Below the pieces are notes generated by a model that saw nothing but the letters and a program-made list of their open reading frames with translations, made no database searches and was not told the DNA's origin. From CAZQHK01 sp964593455 (GTDB lineage: Bacteria; Muiribacteriota; CAYSPT01), in the NCBI GenBank assembly GCA_964593455.1, contig CAZQHK010000005.1, positions 1 to 64,000 on the forward strand: a DNA stretch of 64,000 nucleotides, in the 5' to 3' direction. Shown here piece after piece: positions 18,238 to 27,812 of this stretch (its first letter is position 1; each line of letters starts with the position of its first letter). The position numbers and the translations under genes are program-made.

Positions 18238-18792
18238 TTGGAAGTTCGCGTTACTAGAACCGCCGATCTTGGCTACCCAAACCTGTACGCTGCTTATCCC
18301 ATCGTCGATGTGGAAACACGAGACCTTTTAAAGGAAGTCGAGTGGGACAGCCGCCGGTTAACCCCGTCAGTAGTGGGAATCTTCTTTCAGAACCTGATCG
18401 TTCAGATCATCAGGGTGACAGAACAGCGCATGCACGAAATCAAGCGCAAAGTAGCTTACGAGCTTGAGGCGCTGCGCAAACCTTTCCTGGCTTTCAACTG
18501 CGATTTCGATCGTTACGTCATTTTCGGACTCTGCGGCCGTTATTTTCCCTTTGTGGATATCCAGGAGTTCTATGGACAAACGAAGGAGCAGGCAAAGAAA
18601 TATCATCAAATCAAGGTTGCCGACGTGTTCAACGGTAACGGGGTCACCGCCGTGGAGTATTATAAGAAGTACGAGGAAACCGGTGACCGGGAGTTTCTGG
18701 AAAAGATCATCCAGCACAACCAGTCGTGTTTGATCACCGAACAGATACTCACCGAGACCCTGATAGTCAACGGCACGCTGCGGCTCCCATAA
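18238..18792 (+). CDS. DEDD-type (RNase H fold) 3'-5' exonuclease-like protein
   Basis: The 184-residue protein shows motif remnants of DnaQ-like exonucleases. YPIVDVETRD gives Exo I (DxE). AFNCDFDRYVIFG resembles Exo II (N..FD). A C-terminal YYKKYEETGDREFLEKII then HNQSCL resembles Exo III, but with Cys where the last Asp is expected. Catalytic activity is therefore doubtful. I chose TTG at 18238 because GGAGGT lies 11 bases before it and a TATAAT promoter at 18201-18206 is downstream of the upstream ATGs. A predicted-exonuclease assignment is an inference from these motifs. Confidence 0.55.
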   Translation: MEVRVTRTADLGYPNLYAAYPIVDVETRDLLKEVEWDSRRLTPSVVGIFFQNLIVQIIRVTEQRMHEIKRKVAYELEALRKPFLAFNCDFDRYVIFGLCGRYFPFVDIQEFYGQTKEQAKKYHQIKVADVFNGNGVTAVEYYKKYEETGDREFLEKIIQHNQSCLITEQILTETLIVNGTLRLP

Positions 18793-18862
18793 GCCGGAAA
18801 TTGCAGCAGACCTTCTGCGACGGCTCGGAAAAGCAGCCGGTTTCGTTACGGGGTGCGGGGTA

Positions 18863-19708
18863 ATGGTTATTCGATTCAAAAGAAGACGGATTCTCCTTGC
18901 CCTGGTTTTGCTCCTGCTCTGCGCGTGGCTACTGAGACGTCCGGCGAGTGACCGGAACTGGGCTGAAGATCAGGCCGTCCTTTCCTGGGCTCAGATCGAC
19001 GGTGACCTGGTCCGCCTGCATAATATCCGCAACTTCACTTACTGCTCTCTACACGAATACACACCAGGTTACTACGACAAAACATTCGATCTCGGGCAGA
19101 TATTAAATGTTTGTTACGTGGTTGAGCATTTCTCGGATTGGAAAGGCGCCGCCCACACACTCTTGACATTCGAGTTCAAAAACGGAGATGCTCCCGGCGA
19201 GCGCGAATTTCTGGCCGTATCGGTTGAGATACGAAAGGAAAAAGGAGAGACCTTCTCGGCCCTGAAAGGGTTGCTCAGGAACTACGAACTAATGTACGTT
19301 ATCGCCGATGAAAACGACGTCATCAAGCTGCGTACCAACTACCGCAAAAACCCGGTCTATCTTTTTCCGGTAAACGCCACCAGGGAACAGGGCAAAGCCC
19401 TGTTCCTCGACATGATCAAGCGGGCCAACAAACTGAGGCGAAGGCCGGAATTCTACAATACCGTCACCAACACCTGCACCACCAACATCGTCCGGCACGT
19501 GAACCGGATGAGCCCGGAGCATATCCCCTTTAATTTCCGGGTGCTCCTGCCCGGGTACTCGGGCTGGCTGGCCTACGAGCTGGGACTGCTCGACAAGAGT
19601 CTCCCGTTTAAGCAGTTGAAAGAACGAAGCCTGATCACTGACCGCGCTCAAAAATACGGTGACGGCGATGACTTTTCACAAACGATCAGGACAGCCGATA
19701 AACGGTAG
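18863..19708 (+). CDS. DUF4105-type periplasmic protein
   Basis: The 281-residue product has a basic N-terminus and one membrane helix (about 9-24). The body carries the pattern of the DUF4105 / Lnb N-terminal periplasmic family: IRNFTY near the start, the AHTLLTFEF strand, SVEIRKEKGETFSALKG, and FYNTVTNTCTTNI with a conserved Asn/Cys/Thr cluster. The family is of unknown function and may be a membrane-anchored hydrolase of the papain-like NlpC type. The preceding gene ends 70 bases upstream. Confidence 0.7.
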   Translation: MVIRFKRRRILLALVLLLLCAWLLRRPASDRNWAEDQAVLSWAQIDGDLVRLHNIRNFTYCSLHEYTPGYYDKTFDLGQILNVCYVVEHFSDWKGAAHTLLTFEFKNGDAPGEREFLAVSVEIRKEKGETFSALKGLLRNYELMYVIADENDVIKLRTNYRKNPVYLFPVNATREQGKALFLDMIKRANKLRRRPEFYNTVTNTCTTNIVRHVNRMSPEHIPFNFRVLLPGYSGWLAYELGLLDKSLPFKQLKERSLITDRAQKYGDGDDFSQTIRTADKR

Positions 19709-19709
19709 G

Positions 19710-20357
19710 TTACAGGAGGCCGGCCACGTCCGCCAGAGCCCGGATGCGGGTCAACATTTCACCGGCTTTGTAGTTCCCGGGATCCTTCTCGCCGTAGACC
19801 AGTTTCAGATAGGAGTCGTCGAACCGCAGCAGGTGAAATGCACCCAGAGCTTCGAGCTTTTCCTCGATCCCCGTTTTTTTCAGAAACGACCTGGCTGCCT
19901 GCCTGTTCTCCTGGCACTCGAAAAAGTAACGGTCATCGAGGCTCGGCACGCCGACCTCGATCTCCACGGGCGCCAACCCGATATTCTCCATAATCCTGGA
20001 CAAAAAACTTTTCTTGCCGCCTTTTTCCGCCGTCAACCACATCCTGAAAGGCGACGCATGGTAGACATAGGCTTGAAACCAGGGTTTGAGATAATCGTCG
20101 AAACCCGAACTCGCACGGCTGGTTATCCGCCCGGCGATGGCCCGCTGGGTATCGGTGATGGGAGAAAACATCACGTACACCTTCATGCCCCCGTAGGTAC
20201 CTTTCAGGACGGGAAACTCTATCCGGGGCAAATCGGAAGTTTTGCTGGCAAAAGAGATCTTCCCTTCGGAGACCGTTCCCTCCAGACTGGAAGCCAACAC
20301 CGCAAGTTCTTTCTCTAATTCTTGTGAAATCTTTTCCACCCGATTGGTAACCGACAT
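19710..20357 (-). CDS. Unknown soluble 215-residue protein
   Basis: I do not recognise it. There is no signal peptide or membrane helix. The N-terminal 25 residues form an amphipathic helix (VEKISQELEKELAVLASSLE). An alpha/beta domain follows that includes KGTYGGMKVYVMFSP and a RYFFEC segment. I chose the ATG at 20357, preceded by AAAAGGAG at 9 bases; the GTG three codons earlier overlaps that site. It converges on the DUF4105 gene with a single base between stops. Confidence 0.5.
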   Translation of the reverse strand: MSVTNRVEKISQELEKELAVLASSLEGTVSEGKISFASKTSDLPRIEFPVLKGTYGGMKVYVMFSPITDTQRAIAGRITSRASSGFDDYLKPWFQAYVYHASPFRMWLTAEKGGKKSFLSRIMENIGLAPVEIEVGVPSLDDRYFFECQENRQAARSFLKKTGIEEKLEALGAFHLLRFDDSYLKLVYGEKDPGNYKAGEMLTRIRALADVAGLL

Positions 20358-20415
20358 TGCTTTCACTCCTTTTCAATTGCATCCCTATTTCTTTTTTTTA
20401 AGCTTCATAACACTT

Positions 20416-20586
20416 TTACACATCTTCCCGAACTGCTTGTCCCGGCGACGTTTCTCCTATTTCTGACCGGACAACAAACGACTCCCTGTCCACAGCCACG
20501 ACCCTGGCCGGAGTGTGGTTTTCCATCAGCACATCAGGCAGACGTTCCCGAAACCAGTCTGAAAATCCCAGATTTTCCAGTTGCAT
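20416..20586 (-). pseudogene. N-terminal fragment of an RsgA-like ribosome GTPase
   Basis: A 56-codon frame begins with MQLENLGFSDWFRER after AAGGGA. It continues with PARVVAVDRESFVVRSEIGE, which is the OB-fold start of RsgA (YjeQ), the circularly permuted GTPase that matures the 30S subunit. After that block the frame loses similarity and stops. The GTPase and zinc domains are absent on both sides. It is either a decayed gene or a chimeric end next to the scaffold gap at 20661. Confidence 0.5.
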
Positions 20587-20660
20587 GAAGCTTGTCCCTT
20601 ACTATAAATGTAGAGAAACATCCAAATTGTACGTTATGGCAGAAGCCGGTGTCAAAAATT

Positions 20661-20760
20661 NNNNNNNNNNNNNNNNNNNNNNNNNNNNNNNNNNNNNNNN
20701 NNNNNNNNNNNNNNNNNNNNNNNNNNNNNNNNNNNNNNNNNNNNNNNNNNNNNNNNNNNN
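20661..20760. other. Assembly gap (100 N)
   Basis: Exactly 100 N, no shared sequence on the flanks. The 5' end of the following exported-protein gene lies inside it, so the true gap size is unknown. Confidence 0.95.
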
Positions 20761-22895
20761 GGAACTGCTGGATCTGTTCGGCGATACTGGGTTTGGCACT
20801 CGTAATTTCTATCTCCTCCGTTAGTGCCGAACAGATCACTATCCACCGGGTGGAGCAGATGCCTAACATTCCCCGGCCGTTTAACATGAAAGACTGGAAC
20901 GCGCTGGCCCGCTCTGCGGACCGGCTGCTGTTCGATCTGGCAGCACAAGGAGATCACTTGCCCCTGGTGTGGCTGGACGAAAGCCGGGTCAACGCCAAAC
21001 AAACGGGATTCGGCCTGCCTACCTATGTGGGTGACGGACGGTCAGGCGGCGGTGGACACGAAGCCATCGCCACGATGGGAGCCGTTCTGGGCGCTACGGT
21101 GGCGGGGATAGATAAAACTGCCGGAACTCATAACTGGGTACTCATGTGCGAGCAGTATTTTAACAGCAAGAACAGCGAAAACCTTGTCCTTAACTACACT
21201 TCCACCCGCTCCGGGAACAGTTTCTGGTATGAACTCTGGCCCCACGTGCTGTTCTACGCCCTGGCCGACCGGTATCCCGACACCGGCAAACTGCGGCAGA
21301 TATTGACCGCCACCGCCGGAGCCTGGTACGAGGCCTGCCTGACCATGGGTGGAGGCACCGGCCCCTGGACGGTCCCCGATTTCAATCACACTTCCTTCGA
21401 TTTCAAAACCATGAAACCGGTCGACAACACCGACTGGAAAGAGCCGGACGCCGCCGCGGGAATCGCCTGGCTGGAGTATATGGCCTGGAAAATCACGGGA
21501 AACAGAAATTTTCTGGACGCCGCGGACTGGGGTATGCAGTTTCTCCACGGGCGGACGACCAACCCGTACTACGAAGTGCTGCTTCCTTTCGGCGCCTGTC
21601 TGGCTGCCCGGATGAACGCCGAGCTGGGCCGGAATTACGATGTGGAGAAACTGGTGAACTGGTGTTTTGACGGCGACAGCGTGTGCCGGCCCGGTTGGGG
21701 AGTCATTGTCGGCCGTTGGGGCGGCTACGACGTGAGCGGCCTGGTGGGGAGTCTTCACGATCACGGCGGGTACGGGTTCGCTATGAACACCTTTGCCACC
21801 GCCGTCGCCCTGGTGCCGCTGGTACGGTACGATGACCGCTTCGCCCGGGCGGTCGGAAAATGGATGCTCAATGCCGCCAACGCCGCCCGCCTGTTTTACC
21901 CCGACACCCTGCCCTCCTCTCACCAGTCCTGCCCGGATTGGACCGGCGACCCGGCACATCTCCTTTGCTATGAAGGCCTGATGAAAGAATGGAACGGTAA
22001 ACGGCCGTTCGCTACCGGCGACGCGGTGCGGGAAAACTGGGGACCGAAAACGGATTTCGCCGTTTACGGAGCCGCCTACGCCGGTTTTTTCGCTGGGATT
22101 ACCGCCACTACCGGAGACGAGAAGATACTCCGGCTTGACTGCCGGGCAACGGACTTTTTCGGAGATCCAGCCTACCCCACCTACCTGTACTTCAATCCGT
22201 ACATAACCGTGCGGGAAATCGTTGTGGATGTGGGCCCGGAGCCCAGGAACCTGTACGATTCAATCACCAAGCGATTCGTAAAAGAACGGGTGACCGGAAA
22301 AGCCTCGTTTACCCTGACAGGCGATACCGCTGCCGTCATCGTCATCACTCCGGCCGCCGATCTTGAGTACAGCGGGCGTCTGCGGTTGGTGAAAGGCGTG
22401 GTTGTGGATTACCTGGCGCCGGTACGGTACGCCCCCCCGGGAGACGTTACAACCCCCTACGGTCATCTTCCGGTCACATGCTGGAACGAAAGACTGCTTG
22501 GCAGCATAGACACCTGGACGGTCCCCATGAACGAACCGCTGGTGTCGGTTACGGACAGCGGCCTGCGGCTGGAAACAGGTCCCGATAAGGACTGGGCGGT
22601 AGTTGCCGTTCCCAATGTACACCTGCCACCTGAAGCGTCGGCCATACGAATCACGGTCTCCGATATCAGTCCCGATACTTATTGGTCGGTCAAACTGACC
22701 TCTGATCTCGACGGCGACGGGAAGCCGGCCGAAGACTGGCTTCCGTATTCATCCAATCTGGTCGAAACGGTCACCCGCAAACTCCATTCGGTCATCCGGG
22801 CCAACGTGGATACTCCACTCACCCTCCTTCAGCTGGCGGTTGAAGGTACCGCCGGGAGTTACGCCGTGTTCGAAAATGTGGATTTCACCTATTGA
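20761..22895 (+). CDS. Exported (alpha/alpha) toroid-like protein, probably glycan-active (5' end missing)
   Basis: The readable part is 711 codons. It begins inside a signal peptide (hydrophobic run ending SVSA); the start codon lies in the gap. Repeated helical hairpins with Trp/Gly-rich turns, including HDHGGYGFAMNTFA and SFWYELWPHVLFYALADR, suggest an (alpha/alpha)6 barrel like those of polysaccharide-degrading enzymes. A beta-sandwich C-terminal region follows from about codon 580. I cannot assign a GH or PL family. The Opp transporter gene starts 60 bases downstream under its own promoter. A second exported toroid protein is at 59757-62168. Confidence 0.6.
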
Positions 22896-22919
22896 TATAA
22901 GCGCTCATCCGCTTACCTG

Positions 22920-22948
22920 TTGAACCATAATCTATCTTCATATATACT
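22920..22948 (+). promoter_or_regulatory. Promoter abutting the Opp operon (leaderless type)
   Basis: TTGAAC at 22920-22925, a 17-base spacer and TATACT at 22943-22948. The ATG of the binding protein is 7 bases after the -10 box. Confidence 0.65.
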
Positions 22949-22955
22949 AAGCCCC

Positions 22956-24752
22956 ATGAATCGGACCAGGTCATTCCCCCTCTTGCGATTGATCATAATT
23001 CTGGCTCTATCCGTTGCTGTCAGCGGCTGCGGGCAGCCCAGCCAGAAGGTGATCTTCCGTTGCGACGGCGGCTGGTACATGCCCCCGGCCTTTCACGGAA
23101 ACCCCTACGTGGCCGGTGGAGACGGCACCCACATGCACTTCATCTGGAACCGCCTGTTCCTGTTTATTCCCGCTACCGATGAGTACATTCCCCGGTTGGG
23201 GCTTTCCCATTCCTTCTCCGACGACCGTACTGAGCTCACCATCAAACTGAGAGAAGGCGTCGTGTGGCATGACGGTACCCCGTTTACCGCCCGAGACGTG
23301 AAAGCCACCTTCCTGGTCAAGTACGCATCCGGGTGGGGGGAAGCCATGCGGATTATCGAAGTACCGGACGACCACACGGTGGTGTTAAAGTGGCGCTATC
23401 CCTTCGGGAGCATCGACGAGAAGATCATCTTCAACGAACGCATTATGGCCCCGGAACACCTGTACGGCACGTTTGCCCGGAAAGCGGAAAAGATCCTGGT
23501 GGCCTCCCTGAGTATGCCGCTCTTTTCCCATGACCTGACGGAAGCAGATATTAAGAGACGTGAAGAAGTAAACCTGAAGAAAGCCGGTTTGATGCAGGAG
23601 ATCTACCGGTTCAGGCCACAGACGCCGACCGGTACCGGCCCGTTCAAGTTTTCATTCGTCTCCGCTTCCGATCTGGGGATGGAAAAATTCGCCGACAACT
23701 GGGAAGCCGAGAACATTAGCGTCGATGAGGTCAGGATGCTCAAGGGCGCCGGCAACGACATGCTCTGGGCATTTCTTATTTCGGGAGAGATTGACGGCTC
23801 ACACCCTACCACCACGCAGGACGTGACGGAACAGATATTGAAACTCAACCCAAAAATCAAGCTGATTCTCGCTCCCGAATACGGTGATATCGGATTTATC
23901 ATCAACACCACCAAACCACCCATGTCCGACATCGTTTTCCGCCAGGCATTGGCTCACGCCGTGAACAAAGATAAGGTCCGGATGATCTCCTACTACTATT
24001 CCAACACGGGTGAACCGTACAGTACCGGCGTCATTGACAGCCTGAGCAAAAAATATCTGGATCCGGCGGTAATGGAACGGATGACCGCCTACGAGTTCAA
24101 CGTCCTCAAAGCACGGCTCATGCTCGAGGAGGCCGGCTATAAAAAAGACGAGGACGGTTATTACGCCATGCCGGACGGTACGCCCATCAAGGTTGAGATC
24201 GCTTCCGTGGCCGGGTTCTCCGACTGGGTACTGGCCTGTGAGAGCCTTTCCAACCAACTCGGGATACTGGGAGTGCGGTCGCAAATACGGACCTTTGAGG
24301 CTTCACTCTACCACTCGATGTTGACGGCCAGCAAGTTCGACATCGCCGCCAATTTCGGCTGTGATTACCGAGGGTACGCCCACCCGGCGCCGAGTTTCGA
24401 CCGGTTCTTCGGGAAATCGGGGTATATCAAGATAGCCAGCGGGCTGCCGGACCGTTTGAAGAACTCGCAGGGGACAGAAATCGATGTTACCAGAGAAGTC
24501 AGGAAACTTTATCGGCTGAATGATGCCGGCGAGATCAAGAAGACCGTGAGCGAACTGGCCTGGATAGCCAACGAGTATCTGCCCTACTTGTCGATGTACG
24601 AAAAAAACCTGATGGTGTTCGTCACCGACGGGTCCCGGGTCCGGGGTTGGCCGGACGAAAGCGATCCCATCTGGTCCGCCAGCTCCACCGGTCTTGAAAG
24701 CGTTTTCTGTTACCTGATAGCATCCGGCAGGGTGAAAGGAGCACGTCCGTGA
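22956..24752 (+). CDS. ABC transporter substrate-binding lipoprotein, peptide/opine family 5
   Basis: The 598-residue lipoprotein (lipobox VSGC, Cys25) should bind peptides or a related solute at the outer face of the inner membrane and feed the permeases that follow. Family SBP_5 features include LTIKLREGVVWHDGTPFTAR near residue 90 and the FRQALAHAVNKDKV block in the second lobe. I chose the ATG at 22956 because the lipoprotein signal begins there and a promoter ends 7 bases upstream. A TTG at 22920 is the -35 box itself. The stop overlaps the next start (GTGA). Confidence 0.85.
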   Translation: MNRTRSFPLLRLIIILALSVAVSGCGQPSQKVIFRCDGGWYMPPAFHGNPYVAGGDGTHMHFIWNRLFLFIPATDEYIPRLGLSHSFSDDRTELTIKLREGVVWHDGTPFTARDVKATFLVKYASGWGEAMRIIEVPDDHTVVLKWRYPFGSIDEKIIFNERIMAPEHLYGTFARKAEKILVASLSMPLFSHDLTEADIKRREEVNLKKAGLMQEIYRFRPQTPTGTGPFKFSFVSASDLGMEKFADNWEAENISVDEVRMLKGAGNDMLWAFLISGEIDGSHPTTTQDVTEQILKLNPKIKLILAPEYGDIGFIINTTKPPMSDIVFRQALAHAVNKDKVRMISYYYSNTGEPYSTGVIDSLSKKYLDPAVMERMTAYEFNVLKARLMLEEAGYKKDEDGYYAMPDGTPIKVEIASVAGFSDWVLACESLSNQLGILGVRSQIRTFEASLYHSMLTASKFDIAANFGCDYRGYAHPAPSFDRFFGKSGYIKIASGLPDRLKNSQGTEIDVTREVRKLYRLNDAGEIKKTVSELAWIANEYLPYLSMYEKNLMVFVTDGSRVRGWPDESDPIWSASSTGLESVFCYLIASGRVKGARP

Positions 24753-25726
24753 ACAGGTACCTGTCGTCCGTGATCACCATCCTGGTGGCCATCATTATCA
24801 GCTTCTTCCTGATACGAATGATGCCGGGCGATTTTATCCATCTCAGGGCCACAGAGATCCAGCTCCAGCAAAGCATCTCCTACAAGGTGGCCTTACAGAT
24901 GGCCAAAGCCCAGTACAACTACGATCCCGACGTACCGCTTTACAAACAATTTGGCAACTACATCGTAAACCTGTGCCGGGGCAACCTGGGGCATTCGCTG
25001 TTGTTCAGGATTCCCGTCACCCGGGTGATCGTCAAGGCGCTTCCCTGGACCCTGTTCCTCTGTTCGATATCGCTGTTCCTGAGTTTTTCCGTGGGGTGCT
25101 CTTTCGGGCTCGTGACTGCCTACCGGCGACGGGAAGGATGGTTGGAACCGATATCATCGTTATTCTCGGTGGTATCGCAATCCATTCCCGATTTCATCCT
25201 GGCCCTGATACTCATTCTGATCTTCGCCGTAAACCTCCGGTGGTTCCCGTTCAGGGGCGCTTACGATATGGACACCGTACCGGGTTTCAACCTGGCTTTC
25301 ATTGCCGGGGTGATGTATCACGCCATACTGCCGGTTTCGGCCTACCTGTTGAGCACTCTGGGGGCCTGGACCCTGACCATGAAAGCCAGTGCTATGACGG
25401 TGCTTTCTGAAGACTATATCAATGTGGCCCGAGCCAAGGGGCTCAAGGAGCGGAGAATCCTGTTCAAGTACGTCGGCCGTAACGCGGTCATGCCCCTGGT
25501 GCCAGGGCTGGCAGTCTCGTTTGCCACCATGCTTTCGAGTTCGCTTTTCATTGAAAACCTGTTCAGTTACCCGGGTATCGGCTACTTTTTCGGGTACTCT
25601 ATCGGGAACCGTGATTTCACCCTGCTGCAAGGGATTTTACTGATATCGATCGTGGTAGTGGTACTGTCGAATCACATCGCCGACTGGATACACGCGTTGA
25701 TCGACCCACGCGTGGAAAGACATTAG
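24749..25726 (+). CDS. ABC peptide transporter permease (OppB/DppB type)
   Basis: The 325-residue integral membrane protein has six predicted helices. The conserved EAA loop lies in ARAKGLKERRILFKYVGRNA, which contacts the ATPases. The first helix and the periplasmic domain (MMPGDF then YNYDPDVPLYKQFGNY) are typical of OppB-type subunits. The GTG start overlaps the upstream stop and is preceded by AAAGGAG, so it is coupled. Its partner permease begins 173 bases later. Confidence 0.88.
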   Translation: MNRYLSSVITILVAIIISFFLIRMMPGDFIHLRATEIQLQQSISYKVALQMAKAQYNYDPDVPLYKQFGNYIVNLCRGNLGHSLLFRIPVTRVIVKALPWTLFLCSISLFLSFSVGCSFGLVTAYRRREGWLEPISSLFSVVSQSIPDFILALILILIFAVNLRWFPFRGAYDMDTVPGFNLAFIAGVMYHAILPVSAYLLSTLGAWTLTMKASAMTVLSEDYINVARAKGLKERRILFKYVGRNAVMPLVPGLAVSFATMLSSSLFIENLFSYPGIGYFFGYSIGNRDFTLLQGILLISIVVVVLSNHIADWIHALIDPRVERH

Positions 25727-25822
25727 AGGCACGTTAACAATATTTAAGTGAGATTTGAGATTACGATGGATGAGCAAGAAGAATGGAAAGAGGTCCCAGT
25801 GGCAGCTTGTACAGTTCGAAAA

Positions 25823-25892
25823 CGTAAGTGTCAACACAGTGGTATAGCGAAGCCTGGTGATCCCACCCTGGAGACTGACCTGGTTAAAGGAG
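25823..25892 (+). repeat. Dispersed intergenic repeat (copy C)
   Basis: About 50 of these bases align with 29160-29210 at roughly four of every five positions. Shared pieces are AAGTGT.AACA, TAGCG and GGTG.TCCC.CCCT. The element fills the unusually long space inside an otherwise tight operon and ends at the ribosome site of the next gene. Confidence 0.5.
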
Positions 25893-25899
25893 TTGTTTT

Positions 25900-26757
25900 A
25901 TGAGGATTGTCGAAAGCCTGAAGGACAAATGGAATATCCTGAAACATAATAAACGGGCGTTCTTCGGGTTAGTCCTGCTCATGCTTTACCTCTTTATGGC
26001 CGTGTTCGGTCCGTACCTGATCAAACTGGACATGAAGATCAACTACCTGAACCGCTACCAGGCGCCATCGCTGATGCACTGGTTGGGAACCGATTACGCG
26101 GGCCGGGACATCTTCGCCCAAATCGTACATGGATCCCGGGACGTCATGACCATCGCCTTCTCCACGGCCGTGTTCGCTACCCTGGCGGCCATCTGCGTGG
26201 GAATCTTCTCCGGGCTGGTGGGCGGGAAGACGGACGCTTTTATCATGCGTACCGTGGACATCTTCCTGACCTTGCCGCAGTTCCCCATCATGGCCATCTT
26301 CGCGGGACTGTTCCAGATCAAGTACGCCATCGCCTTCGGTGCGCTGCTGGCCTTCTTTTCCTGGGCGGGACTGGCCCGGGCCATCCGGGTGCAGGTGCTG
26401 GCACTAAAACACAAAGAGTTCATCGAAGTCTGCCAGATCATGAACCTGCCGAAACGGCACATCATTTTCAAGGAACTGCTGCCGAATATGGTACCGTTCA
26501 TCTCCATCAATTTCATCAATATAGCCAAAGGCGCCATCGTCGCCAGCGTCGGTATCATGCTGCTGGGTCTGGTGCCTCTTTCGGTTACCAACTGGGGAAT
26601 GATGCTCAACATCGCCGCCAAGCAGACCGGCGCCATTTACGTACCGCGGGCGCTGCCGTACTTCCTGTCCCCGATTCTTTTCATCGTGATGTTCCAGTTT
26701 GCGCTGATCAATTTTGCCACCGGGATCGAAGAGCTGTTTGACCCGAGGCTGCGGTAG
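25900..26757 (+). CDS. ABC peptide transporter permease (OppC/DppC type)
   Basis: The 285-residue protein has an N-terminal OppC-type segment (KHNKRAFFGLVLLMLYLF) and the HWLGTDYAGRDIFAQIVHGS block typical of this subunit. Five to six membrane helices follow. The EAA-loop region is around CQIMNLPKRHIIFKELLPN. AAAGGAG lies before the ATG. It pairs with the upstream OppB-type protein to form the channel. Confidence 0.88.
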   Translation: MRIVESLKDKWNILKHNKRAFFGLVLLMLYLFMAVFGPYLIKLDMKINYLNRYQAPSLMHWLGTDYAGRDIFAQIVHGSRDVMTIAFSTAVFATLAAICVGIFSGLVGGKTDAFIMRTVDIFLTLPQFPIMAIFAGLFQIKYAIAFGALLAFFSWAGLARAIRVQVLALKHKEFIEVCQIMNLPKRHIIFKELLPNMVPFISINFINIAKGAIVASVGIMLLGLVPLSVTNWGMMLNIAAKQTGAIYVPRALPYFLSPILFIVMFQFALINFATGIEELFDPRLR

Positions 26758-26795
26758 GAATAGAGGATTAGTAGAAAGTAAGGTGGAGTTTTTTT

Positions 26796-27812
26796 GTGAT
26801 GAGTAAGAACAAAACCGGTAAGACGAAAAAAGTAAAGCCTGACCCCATCCTCACTATCGAGGACCTTTCTATCACTTACCGGACCCGGGACGGAGTGCTT
26901 ACCGCCGTAGACAATGTCTCGCTGGGATTCGATACCGGCCGCGTCACCGCCATCATCGGGGAGTCCGGCTGCGGTAAATCCACCATCATGAACGCCGTCA
27001 TGGGTGTACTGGCCCCAAACGGCACCATCGCCAGGGGCTCCCGGGTAATCTTCGATAACCAGAACATCCTGGAGCTGCCAAAAGAGAAACAGCGGCAGTT
27101 CAAGTGGCACAAAGCGTCCATGGTGTTCCAGGCGGCCCAGAACGCCATGAACCCCACCCTGACGGTATCGGAGCAGTTGATGGACTCCGCCTGGGACCAC
27201 TCGAGTTCTCTCACCCGCAAAGAGGTCCAGAAACGGGTCATGGATCTGCTCAGCATGGTCAGGCTGGATGTTAACCGGGTCAAGCGCTGTTATCCACATG
27301 AACTTTCGGGAGGTATGCGCCAACGGGCCATCATCGCCATGGCCATGGTGCTGGCACCGAGGTTGGTGATCCTAGACGAGCCCACGACCGCCCTGGACAT
27401 GATCACTCAGCACTATATTTTCGACATTCTGATGTCGGTACAACGGGAAACGGCCATATCCATGGTCCTGATTACCCACGACATCGCCATCGCCTCCAAG
27501 CTGTCGCACACTATGGTGGTGATGTACGGCGGCGAGATCATGGAAGTATCTCCTACGGAAGCGCTCTTCGACCACCCGGTCCATCCTTACACCAAAGGGT
27601 TGCTGGACGCCATACCTTTCATCGACGGCGACGTGGTTCACAAGAAATCTATCAAGGGCACCCCACCCGACCTGTTTAACAAAAATGATGCCTGTGTCTT
27701 CAATGCCCGCTGCCAGCACGCGAAAGACATCTGCCGCAAGGAGCGGCCGAGGCTTGAAACCATCAAAGGCAACCGGCAGGTAGCCTGCCATTTTAAGGAG
27801 CGATTCGCGTGA
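26796..27812 (+). CDS. ABC peptide transporter ATP-binding protein (OppD/DppD type)
   Basis: The 338-residue ATPase has Walker A GESGCGKST, the signature LSGGMRQR, Walker B LVILDEPTTALD and the switch histidine in LITHD. A C-terminal oligopeptide-transporter extension follows (HPYTKGLLDAIP, then cysteines C-F-N-A-R-C and C, which in relatives can hold an iron-sulfur cluster). The first codon is GTG at 26796, with ATG next; AAGGTGGAG lies just upstream. Its stop overlaps the next gene. Confidence 0.9.
   Translation: MMSKNKTGKTKKVKPDPILTIEDLSITYRTRDGVLTAVDNVSLGFDTGRVTAIIGESGCGKSTIMNAVMGVLAPNGTIARGSRVIFDNQNILELPKEKQRQFKWHKASMVFQAAQNAMNPTLTVSEQLMDSAWDHSSSLTRKEVQKRVMDLLSMVRLDVNRVKRCYPHELSGGMRQRAIIAMAMVLAPRLVILDEPTTALDMITQHYIFDILMSVQRETAISMVLITHDIAIASKLSHTMVVMYGGEIMEVSPTEALFDHPVHPYTKGLLDAIPFIDGDVVHKKSIKGTPPDLFNKNDACVFNARCQHAKDICRKERPRLETIKGNRQVACHFKERFA

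Noticed and set aside
25766..25903. 45-codon frame whose stop overlaps the OppC start (ATGA)
   Set aside because: It lies mostly inside the dispersed repeat whose other copies have stops in the same frame, and it has no ribosome site. I treat it as a chance frame.
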